In this document: in pieces, positions 10,610-23,120 of the stretch
Layout: each line of letters opens with the position of its first letter
Position numbering within the stretch: the stretch's first letter is position 1
Source of the DNA: Brachionus manjavacas
Taxonomy: Eukaryota > Rotifera > Eurotatoria > Ploima > Brachionidae
NCBI GenBank assembly: GCA_019054805.1
Contig: JAHQIY010000011.1
Location: 2,299,001-2,363,000, forward strand
Direction: 5' to 3'
Length of the DNA stretch: 64,000 bases
The notes under the pieces: model-generated
Told to the model about the DNA's origin: nothing
The model's input: the letters and a program-made list of their open reading frames with translations, nothing else
The model's database searches: none
Made by a program: the position numbers and the translations under genes

Positions 10610-10735
10610 TTAGAAGCGGGTGCAGCCAGTCAGGGTACGAGATAGAGCCCTGGTTTAGGGAATAGGGGCTTAGGTCAAAGGGGACTGGGGCGAAGATCTA
10701 GTTTAGGGCTTCGGGTAAGCAGAAGGTAAGGGTAT
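10610..10735 (+). other. G-rich island with GTTTAGGG-type repeats
   Basis: In a very AT-rich context this 125-bp patch is G-rich on the plus strand. It holds repeated TTTAGGG/TTAGG-like units (TTTAGGGAATAGGGG, CTTAGG, TTTAGGGCTTCGGG) and runs GGGG-ACT-GGGG. No ORF is seen. It may be degenerate telomere-like sequence, a quadruplex-prone site or transposon debris. Confidence 0.45.
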
Positions 10736-12021
10736 TTTTAATAATTAGTCTTAACTTTAATTTAGAGGTTTATTTTTATTAAAATTAGCTTTGAGGAAAA
10801 TTATGAGCCTCTTTTTTTTTAATAGATAAAAATTAAAAAATCAAAAAAGGGCAAAACATTTCAATAATCTTTATTTAGGAAGTTTTTTTTTAATTGTCTA
10901 TAATTTGATATAGTCTTATTTTATTAGCGCATGTTTTAATTTAATTGATTGAAATATTTATAAATTGATGATTATTTTAATTTTATACGTTTTATTCTAA
11001 AGAATGTATTTTTTATAAATTGATATGTTTATTTAGAATTCTATACCAATTTAAAATAAATTTGAGGTAACTGTTCATTAATTTGCAGTATTAAATTAAC
11101 TTTAGCTTTTTGAAAGATATTTAAAAAATCTGGCTGTCGATCATTAATTTTTTTTTTTAAAGTCTTTAATTAACCATTATATTAGTCATGTCAGATAGTG
11201 AATAGCTACCAATAGATTGACAATTAGCTTGAACGATATTCGAAGAATTAAAGTTTTAAATTTTTGCTTATTAAAAAAGAATAAGGCGCTTGCATTTTTT
11301 TCTTTTTTTAAATTTCCTAAAAATATTTAGGAGAATTCTAATTCTTTTTATCCTTTTTTTCCTTTAAAATAAAAAAATTGACAATAATGTTTATAAAAAT
11401 AACTTTAAAAATAAGTCACATAATTAGTGAAAAAAGAATTTATAGAAGAAATAAAGTCAAAAAGAATCAGTGTTCATATATAAATGTAAAAGAAATGAAT
11501 CAAAAGAAAAAATAATAAGGATTCTTATTAATTTCATCCAAGAATGCTAAAAGCATCCGTTTATTTAAAATTAAAATTTTATAAGAATAATAAAAATTTG
11601 TTTCGTTTCAGTATATTATTTTAAATAAACGCAATGGAATGATAATTAAATAAAGAATTTAATTTTATAATAGTTTATGAAATAGTATTAATAGAAGGAA
11701 AAAATAAAAAACTTTGGAAGAATTATATAAAATGGAAAAATTGTGCATTTTTGTTAAATAAAGTTTTTTTTCTAAAGTGTTTCATTTCTTAAACGAATCA
11801 AAATTTGAAAACTTTTTTATAAACTCATAAAAGCAAGTATTAACATTATTTTTCCTTCTGATTTTAAACAACTGTAAACTAAAATCCAAATTATCTAGAC
11901 AAAATTTATTAATGAACGGACGATACCACATAATTTTGAATAAAATACTTCAAATTTTTTATTTTTTTCCCCCAAATATTAAATAAATACCCAATTATTT
12001 AGTTTATTCATAAAAAAAATT

Positions 12022-12100
12022 AATAATAATAATAATAATAATAAGCTACGGCAAGCAAGCTTGCGGAGGCGGTCTACTAGGAGATCGCCTATGGTAGCAC
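12022..12100. repeat. (TAA)n microsatellite plus structured repeat
   Basis: (TAA)n at about 12022-12042 is followed by GCTACGGCAAGC...GGTAGC. Outer GCTAC/GTAGC arms enclose GCAAGC-AA-GCTTGC and a GGCGGTCT...AGATCGCC hairpin, giving a multi-armed fold. A decayed relative lies at 15652-15735 with the same (A/T)AATAAGCTAC(A/G)GCAAG junction. This is likely the terminus of a retroposon family. Confidence 0.55.
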
Positions 12101-14021
12101 ATTACGCAATAAAAGGAAAATTACAGAAATAAGAGAAACTGGAATAACAAATTTAAGAAAAACTACCTAAATTTTGTAATTAAAATAAAGTAATGTTCCA
12201 ATTTTTGTTTTATCCAAAATTTACGAAACATAAAGCAACTTTACATTTAACAATAGACTCACTCAAAAGATGCCAAAGCTTTTAACGTAAAATTAGACGT
12301 AAAATCTAAATCTGCTTCACCAAAAGGTTCATTGTTAAATTATTTTGTTTTCTTAATTTTTCAAAACTTACTTATGGAATACTTTTCTAGCTAACTACAT
12401 CCGTAAAAATGTACTCATTTATTTTGCTTTATTTCGATTATTGTTTCACTATTGAATGTTATTTTTCAAAAAATGCAATAATCAAACTTGCTAAAAGTTA
12501 TTATTTTTCGACTTTTAAATTATTTGAATTTAAAATTGAAGCTAATAACTTCAATGACATAAACAACTTTCTATAAAAATATGGCTGACATGATTTTTAG
12601 CATAAAACTTTTATATTATCTTTTAGATTGAATATTATCTTTTTTTTCTAACAAACACACTCTTTTTATAGGGATTTAAGGATTTTTTCTTAAATTTTTT
12701 ATCATTTTTTGATAAAAAGTTTCAATAAGTTAAAACTAGTTGATTTCTATTTAATTTTGGGTTAATAAATTTAATAATTCGGGAATTTATTTAATATTTG
12801 ATGAAAAGAAATAAAAAATTTGGGGTATTATATTCAAAATTTGCAGTACTCGAACAAAATTTCACTAAACGAACTTTTAAAAGAATTAAGCAAACGATAA
12901 ATCGCAATAGCTAATCGCTAAGTTGATTTAGCACTATAGGTGAATTGGCGACTTGAAAAATTTTGTATAAAAAGCAGCACAACCTGATGATTACTATGTA
13001 CTGTGGCCCATACAGTCCTAAGATTTCTAAATCACAATTTACACTGTTAAAATCATTGGCGCATTGGCAAATTCAAGCTTTGAAAAAAAAAGTATGTAAA
13101 GACAGATATAGTTAACATTTGATAAAGATTGTATAGCACTTTCAGTATAGAAGATGAGCAAGGAAATTCAATAATCAACATGTGGTAAGATGAAAATTCA
13201 AAAAATCTGAATTTTAACTAATTTTGAAACAAGACTTCTTGATGGAATTAAATTTTGTGCTTATTTAAGCTTATATAAGTAATACATTACTAACTAATTA
13301 AAATTCTTAACAATTTTTACAGATCGATTTAAAAACTTTATCTTCTACACAAAGACCACATGTAAATTGCTTAAAATTGTCATTATATGTAAAAAGCTCG
13401 ATTTGTTTCCATTACGGAAACAAATTTAATTTCATAAGTTCTTGACCACATGGCTCTGAGAGGAATTAAACACTTCTTGCACAAAAGATGCCGATAAAAG
13501 CTAATATATCTCTTTTTTTAAATGAAAGCCTAGAATCTACTGCTTTCTGGTGACAATTGGTACAATTCAATATTTATTTATCATCGACAAGTCAAAAATC
13601 ATGAAAAATTCTGACATTTCGGTCTCATTTATTTACGTGTTATTTTAACTTTCTCATCTAAAATTTTTCGTTTTCCTAATACTTGCCACCTCTCCATTCT
13701 CAGTCAATCTCATATCTTTCTTTATTTCAATATTCAATATTTTTTGTCAATGTAAGTTGCTTATTCTTCTTCAGGTTATTCATTACCTGAGTATTCATCT
13801 GATTCATAATCGCTATTGGGTAAATCTGGCCTTTCCATTTTTTCTTCAAAATCATTATCAAAGTTTTAATTATCCTCATAATCTTTTTAATAGTCATCAG
13901 AGACTTATTTTTTATTATTATTAATCTGCGTAGCTTGGAAAACAAATTTTACCAAGCTATGGCAGATAAATTTCTTTTAAATTAACACGAATAAAATTTG
14001 TAATATTTGCTCTTGAACGAA

Positions 14022-14710
14022 TTAGTTGAAGTTGCAATTTTTAGTCTTGTAAATTATTCCATAATGGATCGTTTGATTAGAAAAGAAGTTGTCTCTGGCT
14101 GAGCAATTATTAACAAGCTGTCTATATAGTTTTTGTCTTGAGGATCTCGTTGAGCTTTCCGGTCCATGATTCTCGTAAGCTGGTGCATGACTCGCTGGAT
14201 GATACCAAGATACTTGGTTGAAATTTTTTTTGAATTTGTAAAGTTGGATCATGTTACCTCTTTCCCTTCTCTTTTCCAGTGTTGTTAATCCTAGATGAAG
14301 TAGTCGTTCGTCGTAGCTTTTATTTCTCAGTGATGGAACATTTTTAGTTTCTCGTCTTTGCACTTTTTCTATAAGCTTGATGTTTTGTTTTTTTGTTCGG
14401 ATTCCATGCAGCAACTGCATACTCTAGTAATTGTCGGACATGTGATCTATATAAGACTTAGAATTTTTTGGCATTCTATTTAGTAAAAGTTTTTTTAAGC
14501 TTCCCTAGGACTTTGTTAGCTTCTACTACAATATTTCGTATGTGGTCATTCCACTTTAGATTGTCTTTTATTGTGATTCTCAAGTCTCTCTCTGAGGAAG
14601 TGTTTGCGAGTATATAAGTAAATTTTGTTGAGTTTAAGCGAAACAAAATCCTAGTAGATCTTCTTGTTTCGGGTATCATCCGCATTTCTAAGAAGTTCAA
14701 GAGCTCGTAA
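14022..14710 (-). mobile_element. LINE RT C-terminal fragment
   Basis: On the minus strand the frame from 14700 carries SSERDLRITIKDNLKWNDH, then a frame break near 14476. The frame from 14420 has NIKLIEKVQRRETKNVPSL and SYDERLLHLGLTTLEKRRERG, the typical LINE post-RT region. A piece between the two frames reads LYRSHVRQLLEYAVAAWNP. Two frames plus stops show it is inactive. The 5' half is absent. It resembles, but is not identical to, the 2764-3164 LINE. Confidence 0.8.
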
Positions 14711-14975
14711 GGTAGCTTTCATTGAGACTTGGTTCAAAAAGTTATTATTTATTACAGGTATTGAAATGTAGTAGAGTTTGGAATTAAAAAGATAATTAGC
14801 CATGTTTTTACTTTATTTTACCAAAAATAATACAATTTTTTAGCATGTGATAAAAAGATATGTATTTCAAAGAAGGTATATCGGATGTTCTTTTTCCGAA
14901 ATAATTTAATAAGGCTTAAATTTTTTGGGGTTGACAAATTTAATTTTTTTAAGATGGCAAAAATAACTAAATGTG

Positions 14976-15051
14976 GTGACTAATTTAATCTATTTTAGCT
15001 GACTATAAGAAACTAATTATTCTGACGCAAAACTAAACAACTGACAAATTT
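14976..15051. repeat. Dispersed repeat, copy 1
   Basis: About 75 bp (AATCTATTTTAGCTGACTAT...) recur at 17687-17762 in the same orientation with few changes. No coding content. Element type unknown. Confidence 0.65.
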
Positions 15052-15059
15052 AATAGATT

Positions 15060-17180
15060 ATATTAAATTCCAATAAAACCTTTGTCGCTACTATTACTAA
15101 ATATGGTCAAGATGAGTGAACAAATCTTAGCATAGAAACAATGGGTCTATTAAAATTGTTGTCAAAATCCTTTTTTAATTTTTTCTTTAGTCCGAATGAT
15201 TCATTTACCTTTAATTATTTCAATTTTTTTAAATAATAATAAAAATTTGTGCGGAGACTATTTCTGTTTTATTTGGATCAAATAGTAGATTTGATTTTTT
15301 TAAATTAATTATATTTTACTGATTCATGAATCAATTTATCACTTTCAATTCAAAAATTATTATCTATTTAGAATTTATAGAATACTGAAAAAATATTTCT
15401 TAATGATTAGCAATATGATTAGCATCAAAATAAGGTTCTTATCTCGAGAAAGTACATAGTTCTTTAAATTCTAAATCAAGTAACAAGAACACAGCAATGA
15501 GACTAGTTATAAATATAGAAAGTATTCAAAGGTATGAGCAATCAGCGATAGCAATCATAAGCAAGCAATTTTAGCTGAAAATTTTAATTAGACTCATTTT
15601 TAAAATTTTACCATTGCTCAAACAACCAACTTTGTTTTTTTTTAATTCATAAATAATTGATGATAATGATAAGCTACAGCAAGAGACCTGCGGAGCCAGG
15701 CTATCTGTAATGTCGCTATGGTATCTGTCTTTCCTTAGAAAAAAATTTAGAATCAAGACAAGTTCAAGATCAATCGAGGATTCAAAGGTAATTAAATTTT
15801 TTCTAAAAAATTTTCATTTCTTTTTCGCTCACAATGTCTATACAGCTGGCATTTAAATTTTTTTAACCACTTTGTATTTATTATTTTACTGGGTGACTCA
15901 TTCCAGTTCTTGATTTTTCTCTTAGTCAAATTTTCTTGGTAAGCTGATTACTAAGATTTAAAAAATTCGATTAGATCTTCTCTTTTACTTTTTATTTTAG
16001 GAACGATTAATAACCAGTGTTGTTTTTATTCTAATTTTTCTATATGACAAGATTTTTTTTCTATTTTACATTTTTCCATAAAACTCTAAGTAAAAAAAGG
16101 CCAAAAAAGAAATAGTTTTATGGACCTGTACTGTGCTCATCGATTTCGAGTTCTTCAATTTTAACCATCACACCAAGCCACTTAGTTTAAATTTCATTCA
16201 AATTATTAAATTTTTTTACAAATTAATAATTTATCAATTATTTTTAGTTTAAAAAATCAGAAAACAAAATCGAACAATTGATTAACACATATTGAACTTT
16301 ATTTAGTTAAAAAATCAAGAAAATCTGTTCGATAATTCTCTTCAAATTTGTTCCCAAAATTTCGAAAAATTTTAAGAAATTGCATTAGAGATATTTTAAT
16401 CTAAAAAAAAATAACCTGAATAACTATCATACGATTTAACTTTATAAAAAGAGATTTTTTGAATTTTATGTGATCAGTGATCAGTGATCAATGATCATAT
16501 CACAAAAAGATGTGATCATTGATCACTGATCACATATTTTGTGACCAAAATGTCCATTAATTAACCGAAGAATTTTTGTAAATTTTTTTATGTAAACAGT
16601 AAAATATTTTGGTGATCAACAAAACTTTTAATTTTTACTAAAATATACTTGAATCAAAATAATTTAGTTCTCTTTTTATATAAAAAATAAGAAAAGTGTT
16701 AATTATTTATGTCTCTTAGACATTTGCAATTTGACGCACTTTTCATTTTTCAAAAATTCACTACAAATTCTCCAGGCCACCGGATTTTTGTTTAAGGCTG
16801 GCCCAATGCCTTTTTAATGGTATAATTCTTAATGTTTTTTTAAAAAGAGCAAAAAATGAATCATCAATTGCCGATTTAATCCTTTTTCTAGGACTTAGCT
16901 TCATTTGTTGACCAAATTTTTTACAATTGTCTTTAAAACAATTGAATGCCGTATGGACAAGTCCCAAACCCATAATCTTATTAAAAATTTCTTCTACACT
17001 TTTCATTTTTTAGCTTAGAAAAAATCTTGTTTTAAATTTTTTTTAAACTTTTAGTTTTCTATAGTGAATAGCTATTTTTTTTTTAAATTTTTCTTACACA
17101 TTAATTTAAATTTAATATTATAAAATCGCTTAAAGAGGAAAAATTTTTTGTGATCAGTAAAATATTTTGGTGATTCCTTT
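15060..17180. other. AT-rich spacer with GATC palindrome
   Basis: No recognisable gene. The 81-codon minus ORF at 16761-17006 is unsupported. The stretch contains a decayed structured repeat (15652-15735), a TGATCA-rich hairpin (16468-16535), and a 20-bp direct repeat CAGTAAAATATTTTGGTGAT at about 16597 and 17155, which may bound a small element. Confidence 0.5.
16468..16535. repeat. TGATCA-repeat palindrome
   Basis: The left arm is built from tandem GTGATCA/ATGATCA units (16468-16504) and pairs with 16511-16535 (TGTGATCATTGATCACTGAT...) across a 6-nt loop. Each unit is itself palindromic, so alternative folds are possible. Confidence 0.75.
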
Positions 17181-17640
17181 TTTTTCAAACATGAATTCCA
17201 AGTTGCTGCAGTTTACTCTAAGTGAGACCTTACTAAAGTTGCATAGAGCTGTATAAAAGTGTTAATAGACCAGCACTTGAAAACTCACTTAAGTTGACTA
17301 AGAATAATGCAGCTTTGTTGAGATGCTTGGTGGTTCTATTTAAGGTCCTTCTTATGGTAAATTCCGAGATCCCGCTCAATAAATGTTTGTTGCATTTGTG
17401 AATTTTTCATTTGTAAATTTATTTCTGAGATCTGTTAGTTATCTGTTAGTAATTTGCATTTTTATTCATTGAAAATCACTTGTCTGTCAATGCCCACTCG
17501 AGGTTTTGCACGTCAATTCTGTTCCTTATGATGACTATCAACTTGGCGTTGTATGCAAAAAGCTTAATAATGTTTGTAACTTCTTTAGGCAATGAATATG
17601 GTAGAAAGGAGCAGTCCAAGTTAAGATCACACAAAGATTT
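17181..17640 (-). mobile_element. LINE RT fragment
   Basis: Minus-strand translation in broken frames gives AYNAKLIVIIRNRIDVQNLEW, ERDLGIYHKKDLKWNHQAS, and LYATLVRSHLE..AATWNS, matching the late RT region of LINEs. Several stops and frame changes show decay. No intact ORF remains. Confidence 0.7.
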
Positions 17641-17686
17641 GTTGTGGTGAAAAATTTTAATAATGAAAAAAGACTAAATTTTTTGG

Positions 17687-17762
17687 ATGTGACAAATTTA
17701 ATCTATTTTAGCTGACTATAAAAAACTAATTATTATGACAAAAAAACTTTACGACTGACAAA
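17687..17762. repeat. Dispersed repeat, copy 2
   Basis: Near-copy of 14976-15051, same orientation. It sits between two LINE fragments. Confidence 0.65.
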
Positions 17763-17889
17763 CATACATATATTGAGATGATTATTTTATAATTTTGCAC
17801 TGACAAAATAAAACCTTTTTTAAATATTGGTTTTATAATAAAACTTATCTATAAAATAGGTTTTATTTGTATTTTATTTTATTTTAGTT

Positions 17890-18190
17890 ATTTTTATTTT
17901 TTATTTATTTATTTGTTTATCGTTACCGAGCTAATGCTCCTTCAGAGTTTAAAAAAAAAAAAAAAAGTAAATAATGTAAGGTAAAATAAAATAAAATAAA
18001 AATAAAGTAAAAAGGATCATAATAAACGAAATTAAAAAAAAAAAGAAAAGATATGTAATAAATTGATTTTTAATTTTAGGGGTTAGACATGTTTAAATAT
18101 TTTAAAAATCAGGAAAAAAGGAGGAAATAGTAAGGTAGCAATTACACAATGGAGTTGGATATTCGATATATAGTTCTAATTACATTATTA
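17890..18190 (-). mobile_element. LINE 3' end (same family as 39.4-40.2 kb)
   Basis: The minus strand from about 18175 downward (CAACTCCATTGTGTAATTGC, TACCTTACTATTTCCTCC) matches 39962-40035 closely. It ends with hairpin GAGC-ATTA-GCTC (plus-strand 17928-17939) and an (AAATA)-type tail at about 17890-17920. This is a 5'-truncated LINE copy. Confidence 0.75.
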
Positions 18191-18199
18191 AATAGCTAA

Positions 18200-19240
18200 A
18201 TACATTCAAAATCAAATGAAGTCTTAAGAAACTAAATTTAGTCTATTGATGTCGGATGAGGATTAAAATTAAGCTATTTAATAATGTAATTGTCTAAGAT
18301 TGTAAGGAATGAACTTAAATTGTGACGTTTTCTCAAAGTTGACTCTAGCTTGACGATGAGATTAGGACAAAACGGTTTGTCACAATCGTTTGGAACTTCC
18401 CTCCTATTTTGGTGCTATAGTTAAAGATTTTGATTTTTATTGTGACCTCAAAATCATTAATTTGTTGTAAAAATAATTTAATTTATTTTAATTAATTTAT
18501 TTGTCATTATACGTAATTTTTTTGTCAGTAGATTTAGTCTTTTTTGTCAGTAAAATTTAATTTTTTTGTTTTCGATTAATTGATGGCTAAGAAAAAATAC
18601 CAAAAATAATTTTCAAATCATTACCTAAGTGATATTTCATTTAATGATGAAAAAAAAAATTTCTTTAAAATGAGTTTTTATTTTTTGTCTATTCTTGGAG
18701 ATATAATAAAGAATTTTATTTTATTTTTTTCAATTAACACCAATTCTGTCGATTTCAATAAAAAATTTAAAAAAAGGCTAATAAAATACAAAATTAAAAA
18801 AAATTTTTTTTCAAATAAAATATAATAATAAAAAATTAAAAAAAAAATTGTTTAAAATCCCGACTGCAACAACATGCAGAAGAAAGATCTAATATTCCGA
18901 ATAAAATCTTCAGAATAATTATTGATTTGAATTTTTCTCATAATTAAATTATTTATTTTGAATATATTTTTTTGAATATTGTACAAAAGGAAAAAAATAG
19001 CACGCTAGACAACTCAAGGACAAAAGAGAACTAATCAGGCAACAAAAGACATAAATCTAAAACTTGTTCACAAATGCACACAACTTTAGCAATGAATAAT
19101 TTGAAAAAATATGCTCAAAATAAAAATGAAAAAAAGTTAATTAAAGTTTTATTTATTTAATTAAAATTGTTTGCTTAGGAAAATCCTTTGAATAAATAAA
19201 TTGTTGATATTGAGGATTTAGATCGAAACCAGTGACACAT
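18200..19240. other. AT-rich spacer upstream of DGCR6 homologue
   Basis: No gene is recognised. A moderately mixed stretch at 18240-18430 may be decayed LINE coding sequence on the minus strand. TTTTTTGTCAGTA-like units repeat at 18507-18560. The remainder is A/T homopolymer-rich. Confidence 0.4.
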
Positions 19241-19251
19241 ATTTGACAAAA

Positions 19252-19928
19252 ATGAGTGGACAAAGCGAGAACAAACAGCTTCTTCAAAAGCGGCACTACT
19301 TTATCCTAGAGCAACTGCAGCTGTTGGCCAGTGAGGCGCCAGCAGCTCTCAAGCACCGCTTGTCCACCGATTTTCTGAGCACCTTGGCAGTGTCCCTTCT
19401 AGATGGCACCGTGTTCGAAATAGTAGACCATCTGGTCGAAATGCAGCAAATAAGCGAGCGAAATTTTTTCAATGAAAGGTCTAGAATAAACAATGACTAC
19501 TTAAGTAAATCTCAATGGGGCAATTCAGTTGACCGTGAGAAAACTAAACTATTCTCGTTCTAGATCAGCGAAATCAGCTTTTAAAGCGTCACAAAACAAC
19601 CGAGAAAGCGTGCGAGATTCGTCCGCACCATTTAAACATAGTACAGTCGGCCAACAAGCGCGAACTCGACGTAAATTCAGCCCATTGATCTAAATTTTTT
19701 AAATTAATTTAATTTAAGGCTTTTGACAAAAGAATGAGTGACGAATTGCACAGATTGGATGTCAAAATAGTCCAAGACTTTGACAGCAAAGTATTGGAAC
19801 AGCAGGAAACAATGAACCAGGCCGGGGTGCCGTATTTTTTCGTAACTCAGAATCCAAATGACTTAAAAATGCAGATGTACGTGCTAAAAATGATACAAAA
19901 ATTAAGCAAAATGAAACTGCCGGAATAA
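19252..19928 (+). CDS. DGCR6 / gonadal (gdl) family protein
   Basis: Three exons, 19252-19504, 19564-19670 and 19719-19928, joined by 59-bp and 48-bp introns (GTAAAT..TAG, GTAAAT..AAG), give about 188 residues, close to the DGCR6 family length. Exon 1 has SLLDGTVFEIVDHLVEMQQI, exon 2 KACEIRPHHLNIVQSANKRE, and exon 3 KIVQDFDSKVLEQQETMNQA then GVPYFFVTQNPNDLKMQM. These align end to end with vertebrate DGCR6 and fly gdl. The protein is mostly helical or coiled-coil; its biochemical role is poorly known in the family. I chose ATG 19252; the TTG three codons earlier is not a likely start. An AG 30 bp upstream (19220-19221) could be a 5'-UTR or trans-splice acceptor. Confidence 0.93.
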
Positions 19929-22900
19929 GACTAATTTTTTGTTTTTTAAATTTTGTAAGTGCGAAAATTTTTTCTAAAAAAAATAAATCAAAAAATTTAA
20001 GATCAATGAATTTAGGTCAATTTGGCTTTTAGACATTGACATTCAGTCTTTTTTAATAATCATTTTTTTTAATTTGTTTATTAAAGATCTGACTTTTTTA
20101 TTTTTTTTTTCTAAAGAAGAAAATTATTCAAAAGAATTTAAGTACATTTTTTTAATAAGATTATAGTCGATGAGATATAATTGTAAGTATTGTAGAAAAA
20201 TTTTAAATGTTTAAATTTTTATATCGATATTGTTATCACAAATCAATTTTAATGCTGAGAGAAAATTATTTTAAATTGTTCTTTTGAATTTTTTTCAAAA
20301 ATTATTCTTTATTCATAGCTTGCAAAATCTTTATTTAAAGATAGTATATTTATTTCAATCTTTTCTTGGCTTTAATCAATTTTAGAAATAATTTTAATAA
20401 TTAATCTATCTTTTTTTAAATAAGTTTTTTGTACTTTTAATATAAAGTTTTATCATCTCTATCAATTTTACTCTTTTTTTTTAATTAGTGCTAATTCTTA
20501 GTCTGAAAATTTAAAAATTTAAAACAAAAATTCTAATTTTCAATAAAAAGGTCATTTTTACTTGAAAATTTTTTTACACTTAAAAATTTTAATTGAATAT
20601 TTTTATTTTATCAGCTAGAAAAAAAGCTTTATAATTAAATGAATATTTTCAAAATAAAATTTTCTTTGTAAAAGGTAATCAAATTGAACTCATTCAAAAA
20701 TTTTTTTAGCTTTTTTAATCGTATATTTTAATAATAGTGAGCATGAGCTTCTAACTATTAATTATTTATCTAGTTTTTTACAATAATCAGTAATAAATCC
20801 TTAAATTTTTTTATTAAATATTTATCTCAAAATACTTACTTTTTTTAATGAATTATTTTATTAAAATACATAATAATTCGAGGTTTTCGTTTTTTACCTT
20901 TTTTCTGTAAAATAGTACAAATTTTTATCAATAATAAATAGTTTCACTGTTTTAATCGTTACTCTGTCTGTTTAGATCAATATCTTTCTTTTAATTAACT
21001 TGAAAAAAGTACGCTTAATAAAGTAGCTAAAGCTCTTTTGAACTAAAATTCTTTAAGTGTTACTTCAAGAATACTGAATTTAGAGTTTTTTTGGCGAATT
21101 TTTTTTTCTGTCAACAGACCCTCGAACCTGATTTTAAGTTCAAAAATAGAAATAGGTACAATAGTCAAACATGCACTCAAATTCTCGACACAACTGAGTA
21201 TAATTCTGAGACCTCGAACCCTATATTTAAAAAAATAATTTTATTCTAGCTATTTTAATTTAAATAATTTATAAGATAAATTTAAGTATTTTTTTTACGA
21301 ATGAGCTAAATCGAACCTGTTTAATTTTCAGGTACATGTTCTTGTACTTTTAACTTGGCAATTTGTTTGATTGTTATATTTTTAATCAAAAATGAGCTAT
21401 ATTTGTTTAAGCTTATATTGAACTTAAGATTTTTTAAAGCATTATTATTCAATTAATTATGGTATTCAATTAATTATATTGTATATTTATAAAATATTGC
21501 TAAAAGTTCTTCCTTTTAGTGAGTAGCCATCCAAATATCTTCGTATTTATTTTCCAAGTACAATAAGCGTTTAAAAATATTATTAAAAAAATAAAAAAAA
21601 TTTTCACCTAAGTTTTTCCAGAAAGTACTAAATTTACGCCAAGAATTTTATCTAAGACAGAATCTTAGATCCTATTTTAGATTGTAAACCAAAGTATGGT
21701 TGTTATTTTTTTTTATTATTTTTCTTTCTATAATGACAAAACAGTTAGTTGGAGTGTCTTGATTTCTTCTTCGAGTCTTTATCTAATTAAACTTTGGAAA
21801 AGTTAATAATTAAGTTATAAATTTATAAACAATTGTTTAAATATTTTTCATTGTTAATGATTGTAAATAAAATAAATAAAATTGAAATTAGGTTTGGAAA
21901 AAATTTTTTTCAAAATTTTTCTTTCCCCTTAAGAATTTTGTCTTCATAGATGAATTTATATTGAACTGAATACAAATTTTTCTGCAAATGTCAAAAATTT
22001 TTTAAAGGATTTTTTTGTTTAATCTCTAAATCTAACTTTTCCTAGAATAACTTATTTAAGTCTTCCTTATGGTCATATATTAAAAGATGTAATTAAATCT
22101 AGAATTGCCACAGTAAAGCACTACGGTAGCTACTTTTTATCAGGCAAGATTTTTATTTCTCATTTTTTACCTTAAATTTAAATGGTATTTTTTTTTAATT
22201 ATTATTAATTTTTTAATAATCTTTTAATAATCAAAATACAAAGTTTGAATAGATTTTTTGATAATTAGATTTTTTTTTTTATTCAAGGTTAATCAACAGA
22301 CTAGTGCCCATGCCACGAAGACCGATTAACAATTCATTTATTTAATTTTATAAAATAATTATCACAATTTAAAAATAAAAATTTATAAATTTGTTTAAAA
22401 AAATATTTTTTTCATGAAAAATTAATTAATTATTAAAATTATGCTCACTTTGAATTTTGATTGTTGAAAAGTTATCAATAAATGAATAAATTCAAGAAAA
22501 TTTAAGTTTTAAGTGAATGAAAAGATTAAAAGAATTATTGATATGCCCAAAAAAAAATCTTTTAAAGGCAAAAAATGTATTCATGAAATGAAAATTTTGT
22601 CATATTTTAGCTTTTAATTTTTGAATAAGTCAAAGATTAGAAAAGTTAATTTTTCAAAACTAATATATAATACTATTAGGTTTGTTTTTTATCTGAAACT
22701 AAAAAGCAAAAAAAAATGTTTCTAATTGTTTAAGAAAAAAGAAAGTAAAGATAATCACCTTTAATAGAGTTTTAGTCAATTTATTTTGTTGAAAGAAAAA
22801 AATCAAAATTAAAAACATCAACAAAAAATTAATTAATTTTCTTAATTCTAGTTATTTAAATATTATAATTTTTTATATTATTTTGAATTTATTTAGCTAA

Positions 22901-23120
22901 TCTTCATAGTGCCTTCAAAACCAAAAATTATAAATTATATCGAAACGCTATTGTAAGATGAGATGATTTTAAATTATTATGAGTCATAAAATGTTTAAAA
23001 AAAATATAGTAGATATCAAGGATTCAAAGAAAAGGTTTTATTTTTTTGTTCTAAATAAAAAGTCCAAAATTTGGCTAGACTATTAGTAAAAGAGAATCAA
23101 TAAGTTAATATAAATGAATA
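19929..23120. other. AT-rich intergenic region
   Basis: No gene, RNA or clear transposon was recognised. Poly-A/T runs dominate. AAATAAA immediately after the DGCR6 stop (about 19978-19990) may be its polyadenylation signal. Confidence 0.5.

Larger units (their letters stand above)
6851..13700. other. Long gene-poor AT-rich region
   Basis: I find no supported gene. ORFs are short and AT-driven; the 94-codon minus ORF at 7084-7368 matches nothing I know. Notable parts: (TTA)n at 7914-7934, a G-rich island at 10610-10735, and (TAA)n followed by a structured repeat at 12022-12100. Several A/T homopolymers suggest neutral drift. Confidence 0.6.

Noticed and set aside
16761..17006. 81-codon minus-strand ORF
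   Set aside because: Lys/Phe/Ile-rich, no known family; flanking direct repeats suggest mobile-element filler.
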